In this document: piece by piece, positions 45,081 to 54,129 of the stretch
Layout of the letters: each line of letters opens with the position of its first letter
How positions within the stretch are numbered: the stretch's first letter is position 1
Assembly (NCBI GenBank): GCA_958295955.1
Contig: OY282420.1
Span: 2,184,435-2,248,434, forward strand
Length of the DNA stretch: 64,000 bases
Source of the DNA: an uncultured Bryobacterales bacterium
GTDB taxonomy: Bacteria > Acidobacteriota > Terriglobia > Bryobacterales > UBA6623
Direction of reading: 5' to 3'
Notes under the pieces: model-generated
Seen by the model: the letters and a program-made list of their open reading frames with translations, nothing else
What the model was told of the DNA's origin: nothing
Databases searched by the model: none
Program-made: the position numbers and the translations under genes

Positions 45081-46138
45081 ACGGCGGCGCGCTCACCCGG
45101 CGCGAGGCCGTCGCGCGGTTCGCCGCGCTGCCGGCTTTCTCTTCTCTGCTGCGGGCGCAGCGCGCTCCGCAGTTGCGCGGCGAGCCGCCGGGCCGCATCG
45201 CTCCCCTGGACGAGCTCGTCAATACGCACGAGTTCGAGCCGTCGGCGCGACGCAAGCTGGCAAGCGCCGTTTACGAGACGGTCGCGGAAACGGCGCGCGA
45301 CGGGTTCGACCGCATCACGTTCCGCCCGCGCATGATGGTCAACACGCTGGCGCTCGACCTGACCACGGAACTGTTTGGCCGCTCGATGTTCGCCCCGATT
45401 CTGGTTGGACCGATCGCACGCCAGAAGCAATTCCACGCGGACGGAGAAGCGGCCATGGCCGCCGGCGCGGCCGGGGCCAAGGCGGTCATGGCGCTCGCCG
45501 ACCGCTCGGATGTGCCGGTCGAACGCATCGCCGAACGGGCCGCAGCCGGGTTTTGGGGCCAGGTCTATATGTCGGGAGACGGCGCCGCGGCTCTCGCCCG
45601 CGTGCGCAGGATGACTGCGGCGGGCTGCTCCGCCGTCGTGGTCACCGTAAACCCCGGCCCGGGAACCGGGAGGCGGCTGAACTGGGGCTTCTTCAAGCGC
45701 GTCCGCGATGCCGTTTCGGCGCCGTTGATCCTGAAGGGCGTCATGGATGCGGAACTCGCGCACGCCGCGGTCGAAAGGGGCGCCGACGGCATTGTCGTGT
45801 CCAATCACGGCGGCCGGTCGGGCGCTGCCGCCGCGCAGCCGATCGGCGTCCTGCCGGCGATCGCGGGCGCGCTTGCAGGCCGAGCGCCCATTCTCATCGA
45901 CGGAGGCTTCCGGCGGGGCGGCGACGTGTTGAAAGCGCTGGCCTTGGGCGCAAGCGCCGTCCTCGTCTGCCGTCCCGCCGTCTGGGGCCTCGCCGCCTAC
46001 GGCGCCGCCGGGGCGCGCACCGCGATTGAGCTGATGCAGACCGAGCTCGCCCGCGATATGGCCATGTGCGGCGCCGTCAACATCGCCGCCATCCGACCGG
46101 AACACGTGCGCATCCACCGGCGCGCGCCCGGTGAATAG
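45077..46138 (+). CDS. Divergent alpha-hydroxy-acid oxidase-like protein
   Basis: This 353-residue paralog starts with an ATGA overlap with the preceding oxidase gene, so the two are translationally coupled. An N-terminal TRREAVARFAALPAFSSLL resembles a Tat signal. The C-terminal FMN half is conserved: LILKGVMDAE, SNHGGRSG, and DGGFRRGGDVLKALALGASAV. The N-terminal catalytic half is altered: the usual AYxYxAGG is SAVYETVAETARDG, and the WYQLY segment is FWGQVYMSGD. It may be a non-catalytic or altered-specificity partner of the upstream enzyme, perhaps as a heteromer. This is inferred. Confidence 0.82.
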   Translation: MNGGALTRREAVARFAALPAFSSLLRAQRAPQLRGEPPGRIAPLDELVNTHEFEPSARRKLASAVYETVAETARDGFDRITFRPRMMVNTLALDLTTELFGRSMFAPILVGPIARQKQFHADGEAAMAAGAAGAKAVMALADRSDVPVERIAERAAAGFWGQVYMSGDGAAALARVRRMTAAGCSAVVVTVNPGPGTGRRLNWGFFKRVRDAVSAPLILKGVMDAELAHAAVERGADGIVVSNHGGRSGAAAAQPIGVLPAIAGALAGRAPILIDGGFRRGGDVLKALALGASAVLVCRPAVWGLAAYGAAGARTAIELMQTELARDMAMCGAVNIAAIRPEHVRIHRRAPGE

Positions 46139-46203
46139 TGGATGGCGGATAGCAAGACCGCTGTGCGCAGCGGGATAAAATACTTCCAGGGAGGGCAAGT
46201 TTC

Positions 46204-47607
46204 GTGTTGCACCGCTCGCTGCCGTTTGCGGCGCTGATCTTCGCGGCCGGTCTTCAGGCCGAAAGCTGGCTGCGTTTCCGCGGCCCGAACGGAACGGGGG
46301 TCGCGCAGCGCAAAACCGTCGAGAAACCGTCTCTCGAAGACAATCTGTTGTGGAAAACGCCCCTGCCTCCCGGCCATTCCTCGCCCATCGTCGCGGCGGA
46401 CAAGATTTACCTGACGGCCGTGGAGCAGGAACGGCTCTACACCCTCGCGCTCGACCGCGAGACCGGCCGCATCCTCTGGCGCCGCGAGGCGCCGCGCCCG
46501 CGCCGCTCCACGATGCACGAGCAAAACAGCCCCGCCTCCGGCACGCCCGCCGGCGACGGCGAAAACGTGTATGTCTTCTTCGGCGATTACGGCCTGCTTG
46601 CGTACGGCCCCGACGGCGGCGAGCGGTGGCGTGTCCCGCTTGGGCCGTTTGTGAACATCCGCGGCATGGCGGCCTCGCCGATCGTAGTCGGCGACAAGCT
46701 GATCGTTACGCTCGACGACGACAGCGGACACTCGGCCCTGCTCGCCCTCGACAGCGCATCGGGACGCGAAATCTGGCGCGCCGACCGCGCGGAGTTCCGC
46801 AAGTCTTTCTCGATTCCCGCGGTTTACAGAACCGAGAACGGCCCGGCGCAACTGCTGGTTCCCGGCTCCTTTTCGCTGAGCTCCTACTCACTCGAAACGG
46901 GCGCAGAGGTCTGGCGAGCCGGCGGCTTCTGCTGGCAGCCGAAAGCCGTTCCGATGCTCGACGCGGCGCGCGTTTATTTCAATTGCCAGGGCGCCGGGCC
47001 GGATGCGAACGCCGGCCAATACCCCGAACACGCGGACGCGATCGAACGGTTCGACGGCAACGGCGACGGCTTGCTCTCCGAAGCCGAGTTTTACGCCCGG
47101 CGGAGGTCGAAATTCTTCGAGTACGATTTCAACCGAAACGGACATCTCGAGAAAGACGAATGGGACTTCTTCCGCGCGCGGATGGCGACGCGGCCGGGCG
47201 TTTTCGCCGTGCGGCTGGGCGGCAAAGGCGACGTCAGCGCAACGCATGTCGAGTGGGTCGTCGAGCGCCCGATGGGCAACGTCCCTTCGCCGCTGCTCTA
47301 CGACGGCGTGATCTACTCCATCCGCAACGCCGGCATCCTCTCGAGCATCGACGCCGCAAGCGGAAAGATCGTCAAGCAGGGAAGGCTTCCCGAAGCGATG
47401 GGGGCCTACTACGCCTCGCCCGTGGCGGCCGGCGGCAGGATCTACTTCCTCGATCTGGACGGCGCGCTGACCGTCGTCCGCGTCGGAGCGCAGTGGGAGG
47501 TCGTCCATACCTTGCAGCTCAACGAGGGCGCCAAGGCGACGCCGGCGATCGCCGGAGGCCGTTTGTACGTCCGCACGCGCAAGAACCTTTACTGCTTTGG
47601 CGAGTAG
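46204..47607 (+). CDS. PQQ-type beta-propeller protein with inserted EF-hands
   Basis: The 467-residue exported protein starts at a GTG with GGGAGGG 9-10 nt upstream. Its signal peptide ends near GLQA. It begins ESWLRFRGPNGTGVAQ, the standard lead-in of outer-membrane-biogenesis-like PQQ propellers (PF13360 group). Blade motifs include LLWKTPLPPGHSSPIVA, YTLALDRETGRILWRRE, and LLALDSASGREIWRA. Between blades, at about residues 280-322, sit two Ca2+-binding EF-hand loops, DGNGDGLLSEAE and DFNRNGHLEKDE. It has no lipoprotein box. The next two genes downstream encode the cytochrome and DUF1501 proteins. Confidence 0.88.
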   Translation: MLHRSLPFAALIFAAGLQAESWLRFRGPNGTGVAQRKTVEKPSLEDNLLWKTPLPPGHSSPIVAADKIYLTAVEQERLYTLALDRETGRILWRREAPRPRRSTMHEQNSPASGTPAGDGENVYVFFGDYGLLAYGPDGGERWRVPLGPFVNIRGMAASPIVVGDKLIVTLDDDSGHSALLALDSASGREIWRADRAEFRKSFSIPAVYRTENGPAQLLVPGSFSLSSYSLETGAEVWRAGGFCWQPKAVPMLDAARVYFNCQGAGPDANAGQYPEHADAIERFDGNGDGLLSEAEFYARRRSKFFEYDFNRNGHLEKDEWDFFRARMATRPGVFAVRLGGKGDVSATHVEWVVERPMGNVPSPLLYDGVIYSIRNAGILSSIDAASGKIVKQGRLPEAMGAYYASPVAAGGRIYFLDLDGALTVVRVGAQWEVVHTLQLNEGAKATPAIAGGRLYVRTRKNLYCFGE

Positions 47608-47649
47608 GGCGCTGCGCGCCGCCTGCTACGCTGATGGACGACCATTGGC

Positions 47650-50400
47650 ATGACCCGTCTTCTTGGCCTTGCGATCGTTTGCGCGTTGCCCGCGGCCGCC
47701 GCAGCGGAGCCCGACGCGGCGAGGCTGTTCGCCCGCGAAGTGCGGCCGGCGCTGGCGGCAAAGTGCTTCGCCTGCCACGGGCAAGACCCGGCTCTAACGC
47801 TCGGCGGACTCGATCTGACCACGCGCGAGGGGCTGCTGCGCGGAGGAAAGTCGGGCCGCCCCGGCATCGCGCCGGGCGACGCGGCGGCAAGCGCGGTCGT
47901 AGAGGCCGTCTCCCGGGACAACCCCAAGCTGCAAATGCCGCCCAAGGAAAACGACCGCCTGACGGAGCGGCAAATTCAGAGCATCCGCCGCTGGATCGAC
48001 GCGGGCGCCCCCTGGCCCGACGATGAAACTCTCGAACGCTACCGCAACGAGCCGGCCGCGGACGGCGGCGTGCGCGTCGCCACCAGCGGCGGCCTCGCGG
48101 ACGACTGGACGAACCGCCGCTACAAGCCGGAAGACCTCTGGGCGTTCCAGCCGCTCCGCCGGCCGGTCGCGCCCGCATCCGCCCAAGCGGGCGGCAACCC
48201 GATCGACGCTTTTCACCGGGCCAAGCTCGACGCGGCCGGCATTGCGCCCGCCGAGCGGGCCGACAAACTGACGCTGCTGCGCCGCGCAAGCTACGGCTTG
48301 ACCGGATTGCCGCCCACCCCCGCCGAGGCGCGGGCCTTCCTCGAAGACGATTCGCCGGGCGCCTGGGAAGCGCTGATCGACCGCCTGCTGGCAAGCCCCC
48401 ATTACGGCGAGCAATGGGGCCGTCACTGGCTCGACGTCGTGCGCTATGCCGACACCGCGGGCAACTCCAACGACTACGAGCGCTCGAACGCCTGGCGTTA
48501 CCGCGATTACGTGATCCGCTCGTTCAACGACGATAAGCCCTACGACCGCTTCGTCTTCGAGCAGCTTGCCGGAGACGAGCTCGAACCCGGCAATCCGGAA
48601 ATGCTCGTCGCGACCGGCTTTCTGCGCATGGGCCCCTGGGGCTCGGCGATGCTGCCCAAGAAAATCGCGCGCCAGGCATACCTCGACGACGTGGTTCACA
48701 GCGTCGGCCAGACGTTTCTCTCGATGCCGCTGCGTTGCGCCAAGTGCCACGATCACAAATTCGACCCGATCCCCACGCGCGACTATTACCGCTTCTACGC
48801 GGCGTTCGCGGCCACGCAGATCGCCGAGCGCCCGGCGGCATTCCTCCCGCGGGAAAACCTGGCGCGGTTCGAGTCCGGCCGGCGGCGCGTTGAGAAGCTC
48901 AAAAACTTTGCAACCGAACGCAAGACCGCATTGGACGCCATGCTCGAAGAAGCCGCGCGCCGCTGGTACGCCGAACGCGGCAAGCCCTATGTCCCCGCAG
49001 CCGAGCGCAGCAAGCTGCCCGACGCGGAGAAGCCTCCCCGCCACTACGGATTCACGCATGTGGAAGAAGGGCGGCGCAAGGTGCGCGCTCAGGACGAATG
49101 GATCTGGACGCGCCGCCTCGAGCGTTACGAGCCTCTCGCGCAGTCGGTTTTCAACGGACCCGACTACATTCCGCCGAACGGACGCAAATTGCGCATGCCG
49201 CAGCGGATGGACCCCGAGTGGCGGCCGCAATCGGCGATTTTTGCCGGAGGTTCCGTCCATGCGCCGACCGAGCCGGTGACTCCGGGCGTTCTCAGCGCGG
49301 CCGGCTTACCGTCGAACGACGAGCCGGGCGGCGCCTCCTATGCGCTGCCGGCCGGCCTGGACGGGCGCAGGCTGCAGCTCGCGCGCTGGATCGCGGACCC
49401 GCGCAACCCGCTGTCCACCCGCTCGATCGTCAACCGGGTGTGGGCCTACCATTTCGGCCGCGGCCTGGCCGCCAACCCCAACAACTTCGGAGCCTCCGGC
49501 GCCAAGCCGACCCATCCGCAACTGCTCGATTGGCTGGCGGCCGACTTCGTTGCCCGCGGCTGGTCGATCAAGCGGCTGCACCGCCTGATCATGACCTCCG
49601 ATCTCTACCGGCAATCGACCGAGCATGCCCGGGCGGAACGCCTGCGCGAGCAAGACCCCGACAACGCGTTGCTGGCCCGATTCGAGCCGCGCCGGCTGGC
49701 GGCGGAGGAAATCCGCGACAGCATGTTGGCGGTTTCAGGAGAGTTGAACCGCGAGCTCGGCGGCTTGCCGGCGATGCCGGAAATCAACATGGAAGCCGCC
49801 CTGCAGCCGCGCATGATCCAGTTCTCGATCGCCCCGGCGCATCAGCCTTCGCCGACGCCGGAAGAACGCAACCGCCGCTCGATCTATACCTACCGCGTGC
49901 GCGGGCAGGCCGACCCCTTCCTGGAAGTCCTGAACCAGCCGAACCCCAACGAATCCTGCGAGCGCCGCGACGCCGCGGCCGTAAGCCCGCAGGCGCTGAC
50001 GATGATGAACTCCGACGCGGCGACCGACCGCTCGATCGCCTTCGCCCTGCGTCTCGAGCGGGAAGCAGCGGCGCTGCCCGCGCGGATCGCCCGCGCGTTT
50101 CTCCTGGCCTACCTGCGCGAGCCCGACGCCGGCGAGTTGCGCGCGATGCTCGATTACGTGCGGGAGATGCAAGCGCATCACCGCGCCCGCGAGCCCGAGC
50201 CGGTCCCCTATCCGACCCGCGTGAAGCGCTCTCTGGTCGAGGAATTCAGCGGCAAGCCGTTCGATTACGAGGAATGGCTGCCGGTATTCGAAGACTACCG
50301 GCCCGATGTCAAAGCTTGGCGGGTCGGCCCCGGAACGCGGGCGCTGGCCGATCTGTGCCTGCTGCTTTTCAACAGCAACGAGTTCGTGTATGTTTATTGA
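47650..50400 (+). CDS. Planctomycete-type cytochrome C / DUF1549 / DUF1553 protein
   Basis: The 916-residue exported protein (signal peptide about 1-19) has three parts. The N-terminal PSCyt1 domain has a haem-binding CFACH at about residues 39-43. DUF1549 (PSCyt2) shows LTLLRRASYGLTGLPPTPAE and HYGEQWGRHWLDVVRYADTAG. DUF1553 (PSD1) shows RQLARWIADPRNPLSTRSIVNR-like LARWIADPRNPLSTRSIVNR. A further CAKCHDHKFDPI carries a second CxxCH. Such proteins are common in Planctomycetes, Verrucomicrobia and Solibacter-type acidobacteria, almost always next to a DUF1501 gene as here, and are thought to act on extracellular glycans or redox chemistry. The function is not established. Confidence 0.93.
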   Translation: MTRLLGLAIVCALPAAAAAEPDAARLFAREVRPALAAKCFACHGQDPALTLGGLDLTTREGLLRGGKSGRPGIAPGDAAASAVVEAVSRDNPKLQMPPKENDRLTERQIQSIRRWIDAGAPWPDDETLERYRNEPAADGGVRVATSGGLADDWTNRRYKPEDLWAFQPLRRPVAPASAQAGGNPIDAFHRAKLDAAGIAPAERADKLTLLRRASYGLTGLPPTPAEARAFLEDDSPGAWEALIDRLLASPHYGEQWGRHWLDVVRYADTAGNSNDYERSNAWRYRDYVIRSFNDDKPYDRFVFEQLAGDELEPGNPEMLVATGFLRMGPWGSAMLPKKIARQAYLDDVVHSVGQTFLSMPLRCAKCHDHKFDPIPTRDYYRFYAAFAATQIAERPAAFLPRENLARFESGRRRVEKLKNFATERKTALDAMLEEAARRWYAERGKPYVPAAERSKLPDAEKPPRHYGFTHVEEGRRKVRAQDEWIWTRRLERYEPLAQSVFNGPDYIPPNGRKLRMPQRMDPEWRPQSAIFAGGSVHAPTEPVTPGVLSAAGLPSNDEPGGASYALPAGLDGRRLQLARWIADPRNPLSTRSIVNRVWAYHFGRGLAANPNNFGASGAKPTHPQLLDWLAADFVARGWSIKRLHRLIMTSDLYRQSTEHARAERLREQDPDNALLARFEPRRLAAEEIRDSMLAVSGELNRELGGLPAMPEINMEAALQPRMIQFSIAPAHQPSPTPEERNRRSIYTYRVRGQADPFLEVLNQPNPNESCERRDAAAVSPQALTMMNSDAATDRSIAFALRLEREAAALPARIARAFLLAYLREPDAGELRAMLDYVREMQAHHRAREPEPVPYPTRVKRSLVEEFSGKPFDYEEWLPVFEDYRPDVKAWRVGPGTRALADLCLLLFNSNEFVYVY

Positions 50401-50419
50401 GGCGCAAGGAATCCGCAGC

Positions 50420-51823
50420 ATGACTACCCGCCGTGAGCTTCTCTACGGACTCGGCGCTTCGCTGGGCGCGCCGGCCTTTACCGCTCTGCTGGCGGACGAA
50501 GCGCGGGCCGCGGCCCGCCCCGCTCCGCTCGCGCCGAAAAAGCCGATGCTCGAAGCCAAGGCGAAGGCTTGCATCTTCATCGTCCTCGAAGGCGGCCCCG
50601 GGCACATGGACACCTTCGATCCCAAGCCCAAGCTGAACGAGTTTCACCTGACCGAGTCGGTCCGCGACCCGAACCAGGTGCTGGTCGAGGTCAAGCAGAA
50701 AACCTATTACGTGGGCAGCCCGTTCGGCTTCCGCAAAACGGGCAAGTCGGGGCTCGAGATGTGCGATCGGTTCATCCACTTGGCCGCTGCGGAGGTCGCC
50801 GACGAGCTTTGCATTTACCGCGGCTGCCAGGCCCAATCGGTCAATCATCCCGACGCTCTGTATCACCTCAACACCGGCTCCGTATTGGGCGGCGACCCCG
50901 GCGTCGGGTCTTGGGTGACTTACGGCTTGGGGACGTTGAACCGGAACCTGCCGGGCTACGTGGTGATGACGGAGTTGGCCTATCCGCAAGGCGGAGCGGG
51001 CAACTGGTCGAACGGCTTCCTGCCGGCGCACTATCAAGGCACGACGTTGCGCGCCTCGGGATCGCCGATTCTCGATCTCGAACCGCCCAAGTGGAAGACG
51101 CGCGAACAGCAGCGCCGCGGCCTCGACGCGCTGGCCGAGCTCAACCGCAAGCACGCCGCAAAGCATCCGTCCCACGACGAGCTCGCCGCGCGCATGGAAA
51201 ACTACGAGTTGGCCTTCCGCATGCAGAGCGAAGTGCCCGATATCATCGATCTCGGCGCCGAATCGGAGAAAACGAAAACGGCCTACGGCCTCGACGAGCA
51301 GGAGACGCGGGCCTTCGGGCGGCAATGCCTGCTGGCGCGGCGGCTGGTCGAAAAGGGCGTCCGCTTCGTGCAGATCTTTTCCGGAGGCTGGGACAGCCAC
51401 GACTTCCTGGAGAGAAACCACTCGGCGCGCATCAAGAGCGTGGACAAGCCGATCGCCGCGCTGATCCGCGACCTCAAGGCGCGCGGCATGCTCGACGAGA
51501 CGCTGGTCGTCTGCTCGGGAGAGTTCGGCCGCACTCCCGACAACAACCGCCGCGGCGGAGTCAACCCCAACGGCCGCGGACACAACGCCGACGCGATGGT
51601 CGTGGTCATGGCCGGCGGCGGAACGCCCGCGGGCGCGGCGGTCGGCGCGACGGACGAAACCGGCAACCGCGCCGTCGAGGTGGTCCACCCGCTGCGGGAC
51701 CTGCATGTAACCTGGCTGCGCCTGCTCGGCCTCGACGACAACAAGCTGACCTACTTCCACGGCGGCCGCTTCAAGCAACTCTCGCAAGTAGGCGGACAAC
51801 TCATCCCCGAGCTGATCGCGTAG
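50420..51823 (+). CDS. DUF1501 protein with Tat-type signal
   Basis: This 467-residue protein has the alkaline-phosphatase-like DUF1501 fold. The ATG at 50420 gives a TRRELLYGLGASLGAPAF signal resembling Tat. Family signatures are FIVLEGGPGHMDTFDPKP, then NHPDALYHLNTGSVLGGDP, RFVQIFSGGWDSHD, CSGEFGRTPDNNRRGGVNPN (metal or nucleophile region of the fold), and GRGHNADAMVVVMAGGG. It ends TYFHGGRFKQLSQVGG. It starts 19 bp after the DUF1553 gene and surely shares its transcript. Its biochemical role is unproven. Confidence 0.93.
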   Translation: MTTRRELLYGLGASLGAPAFTALLADEARAAARPAPLAPKKPMLEAKAKACIFIVLEGGPGHMDTFDPKPKLNEFHLTESVRDPNQVLVEVKQKTYYVGSPFGFRKTGKSGLEMCDRFIHLAAAEVADELCIYRGCQAQSVNHPDALYHLNTGSVLGGDPGVGSWVTYGLGTLNRNLPGYVVMTELAYPQGGAGNWSNGFLPAHYQGTTLRASGSPILDLEPPKWKTREQQRRGLDALAELNRKHAAKHPSHDELAARMENYELAFRMQSEVPDIIDLGAESEKTKTAYGLDEQETRAFGRQCLLARRLVEKGVRFVQIFSGGWDSHDFLERNHSARIKSVDKPIAALIRDLKARGMLDETLVVCSGEFGRTPDNNRRGGVNPNGRGHNADAMVVVMAGGGTPAGAAVGATDETGNRAVEVVHPLRDLHVTWLRLLGLDDNKLTYFHGGRFKQLSQVGGQLIPELIA

Positions 51824-51872
51824 CCGCTCGGTTTCGTCTCGTCGTTCCGCTGCGGCCGAACGCGCGGCGCGC

Positions 51873-52289
51873 TCAGCCCCGCCCGAGGAGCCGTTGGTGG
51901 TCCTCAAGAATGCAGCGGTCCATGACGACGGTCTTGCCGGCCGCGGCGAGCAGCCGCGCCGCGTTCTCATCGACTACGCCGAGTTGCATCCACACGGTCC
52001 CGGCCCGGTTGCGGATTGCAGCGGGAACCAACTCGCCGACGAGTTCCGGGCGCCGAAACACGTTTACGATGTCGTAATCCCCGGGCGCGGCGTCGAGCGA
52101 CGGGTAGGCGCGCTCGCCGAGCGCCTCTGCGATATGCGGGTTGATCGGAACGATGCGGTAGCCCCGGCTTTGCAGGTAGCGCCCGACCCCGTAGCTGGGG
52201 CGCCAGGGCCGGTCGGACAGCCCCACCACGGCGATGGTTCGCGCCGAGCGGAGAATCGCGCGCAAGGCGTCGTCGGACGGGTTGGTCAT
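51873..52289 (-). CDS. CoA-binding-domain protein (YccU type)
   Basis: This 138-residue Rossmann-fold protein has IAVVGLSDRPWRPSYGVGRY near the N-terminus. It continues with YRIVPINPHIAEALGERAY, DIVNVFRRPELVGELVPAAI, VWMQLGVVDENAARLL, and the C-terminal VVMDRCILEDHQRL. The length and motifs match the small stand-alone CoA-binding domain family; the ligand role is not characterized in detail. Its ATG overlaps the argB stop by four bases, so it is the last gene of an argC-argB-linked transcript. Confidence 0.9.
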   Translation of the reverse strand: MTNPSDDALRAILRSARTIAVVGLSDRPWRPSYGVGRYLQSRGYRIVPINPHIAEALGERAYPSLDAAPGDYDIVNVFRRPELVGELVPAAIRNRAGTVWMQLGVVDENAARLLAAAGKTVVMDRCILEDHQRLLGRG

Positions 52290-53056
52290 GGCAGCAGCGT
52301 CGTCCCCGCGTCCTCGCCGGCCAGAACGCGGGCGAGGATTTCGGGCTCCGCGCCGGAGACGATCGCAACGCGCTCGATGCCGCCGCCGGCAGCGGCCATC
52401 GCCGCGCGCAGTTTGGCTTCCATCCCGCCCCGGGCGACGCCGGACGCGATCAACTCTTCCGCCCGGGCGGCGGTCAACGTGGGGATGCGCGCTTGCCGGG
52501 CGTCCAGAACGCCGCCGACGTCGGTCAGAAAAATCACGCGGTCGGCGGCGAAGCCGCGGGCGCACGCCGCCGCCATCTGATCGGCGTTGACGTTGAAGAT
52601 CGCGCCGCCGGCGCCGCCGGCGATGCAGGCCACCGCCGGAAGATAGCCTTGTCCGGTCAGCAACTCCAGCAGCGCGGCGTCCACGCTTTCGACCTTGCCG
52701 ACGGCGCCCAGCGCGGGGTCCATCTGCACGGCCTGCGCGATGCCGGCGTCGATGCCGGTCAGACCCACGGCCCGCGCGCCGGCCTTTTGCAGCGCGGCGA
52801 CCAGACGGCGGTTCACCGAACCGGCCAGCACGCGCAGAACCGCATCGAGCGTTTCCGGCGGAGTCACCCGCAGGCCGTTGCGGAACTCGCTTTCGTGATC
52901 GAGATTCGCCAGGTAACGGCTCAGCCGCTTGCCGCCGCCGTGAACGACCACGACCCTGTGGCCGCCGTCGAGCAGAGCTTGCAACTGCGCCGCGAGCGCG
53001 TCGAGGCTTTTCTCGGACTCCAGCAGAGTCCCGCCGATCTTGACCAGAAGTTTCAT
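52286..53056 (-). CDS. argB: Acetylglutamate kinase
   Basis: ArgB phosphorylates N-acetylglutamate in arginine synthesis. The 256-residue protein begins KLLVKIGGTLLESEKSLDAL, then VVVVHGGGKRLSRYLANL. The family set follows: FRNGLRVTPPETLDAVLRV, VGLTGIDAG, GYLPAVACIA, FNVNADQMAAACARGFAADR, and FLTDVGGVLDA. The short N-terminus fits the arginine-insensitive type. argC begins 23 bp upstream on the same strand, the usual pair. argJ and later genes are absent here. Confidence 0.95.
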   Translation of the reverse strand: MKLLVKIGGTLLESEKSLDALAAQLQALLDGGHRVVVVHGGGKRLSRYLANLDHESEFRNGLRVTPPETLDAVLRVLAGSVNRRLVAALQKAGARAVGLTGIDAGIAQAVQMDPALGAVGKVESVDAALLELLTGQGYLPAVACIAGGAGGAIFNVNADQMAAACARGFAADRVIFLTDVGGVLDARQARIPTLTAARAEELIASGVARGGMEAKLRAAMAAAGGGIERVAIVSGAEPEILARVLAGEDAGTTLLP

Positions 53057-53079
53057 GGGCTGCGCATGCGCTTCTCGAA

Positions 53080-54087
53080 CTACAACAGCGCGGTCGTCTC
53101 CTCGCAGCCCAACAGCAGGTTCATGTTCTGCACGGCTTGGCCGGCCGCTCCTTTCACCAGGTTGTCGATGGCCGCAACGATCGCCACCCGCCGCGTGTCG
53201 GGATCGACGGTCATGCCGATGCCGCAAAAGTTCGTCTGCCGGACTTGCGCCAGATCGGGCAGGCGGCCTGCGGGATACAGTCGCACGAAAGGCTCGTCCC
53301 GGTAGTATTTCTCGTACACCGCCGTCAATTCGGCATGCGTCATCGGCCGGGCCGTGCGCACGTAGATCGTTTCCAGAATGCCGCGGTGCAGCGGCAGCAA
53401 CTGCGCGCTGAAGCTCAATTCCTGCTCCTCGACATCGGAGGTCAGCAGCACTTCCGGCACGTGGCGGTGGAAAAGCACGCCGTAGGCCGAGAAGTTCTCC
53501 GTCACCTCGCAAAAGTGCGTCTTGAGCGCAGGCTTGCGCCCCGCGCCGCTGACCCCCGATTTTGCGTCGCAGACCACGCCCGCCGCGCGGTCGAGCGCCG
53601 CTTCGACGATCAGCGGGCGCAGCGACAGATTCGCGGCGGTCGGATAGCAGCCGGGGTTGGCGACCAGACGGGCGACCTTCACGACTTGCCGAAAGTACTC
53701 CGGCAAGCCGTACACCGCCTCGGTCAAAAGATCCGGGCGCGGGTGCTCGATCTTGTACCAGCGCCGGTAATTGTTGCGCGTGCGCAGCCGAAAAGCGGCG
53801 CTGAGGTCGATGCACTTGAGCCCGGCGTCCAGCACCATCGGCGCGCTTTCGAGCGAAACTTCGAGCGAAGTCGCCAGGAAGACCAGCACGGCGCCGGACT
53901 CGCGCAAGCCCTCGGGAGTGAAAGGGAAACGGGGCGTCGTCTCGCCGAACGGAAGCTCCGTATCGGCGACGGGCCTGTGCTCCAGCAGCACCGGATCCAC
54001 GTCCGGGTGCCGCTTCAGGATGCGCAGCAACTCGCGCCCGCTGTAGCCGGTGAACCCGGCAATGCCGACTCGTGAGCGTTTGGCCAT
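53080..54087 (-). CDS. argC: N-acetyl-gamma-glutamyl-phosphate reductase
   Basis: ArgC reduces acetylglutamyl phosphate to the semialdehyde in arginine synthesis. The 335-residue protein has the NADP motif VGIAGFTGYSGRELLRIL and the catalytic Cys in ARLVANPGCYPTAANLSLRPL. Also present are CDAKSGVSGAGRK, ENFSAYGVLFHRHVPEV, LLPLHRGILETIYV, and FCGIGMTVD. The ATG at 54087 is used; TATGAT (minus, 54102-54097) ends 9 nt upstream of it and no ribosome site is seen, which makes a near-leaderless transcript likely. Confidence 0.95.
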   Translation of the reverse strand: MAKRSRVGIAGFTGYSGRELLRILKRHPDVDPVLLEHRPVADTELPFGETTPRFPFTPEGLRESGAVLVFLATSLEVSLESAPMVLDAGLKCIDLSAAFRLRTRNNYRRWYKIEHPRPDLLTEAVYGLPEYFRQVVKVARLVANPGCYPTAANLSLRPLIVEAALDRAAGVVCDAKSGVSGAGRKPALKTHFCEVTENFSAYGVLFHRHVPEVLLTSDVEEQELSFSAQLLPLHRGILETIYVRTARPMTHAELTAVYEKYYRDEPFVRLYPAGRLPDLAQVRQTNFCGIGMTVDPDTRRVAIVAAIDNLVKGAAGQAVQNMNLLLGCEETTALL

Positions 54088-54129
54088 CGAACTTCGATCA
54101 TACAAGCCCGGCGCGGCGCGGACCGGCCA

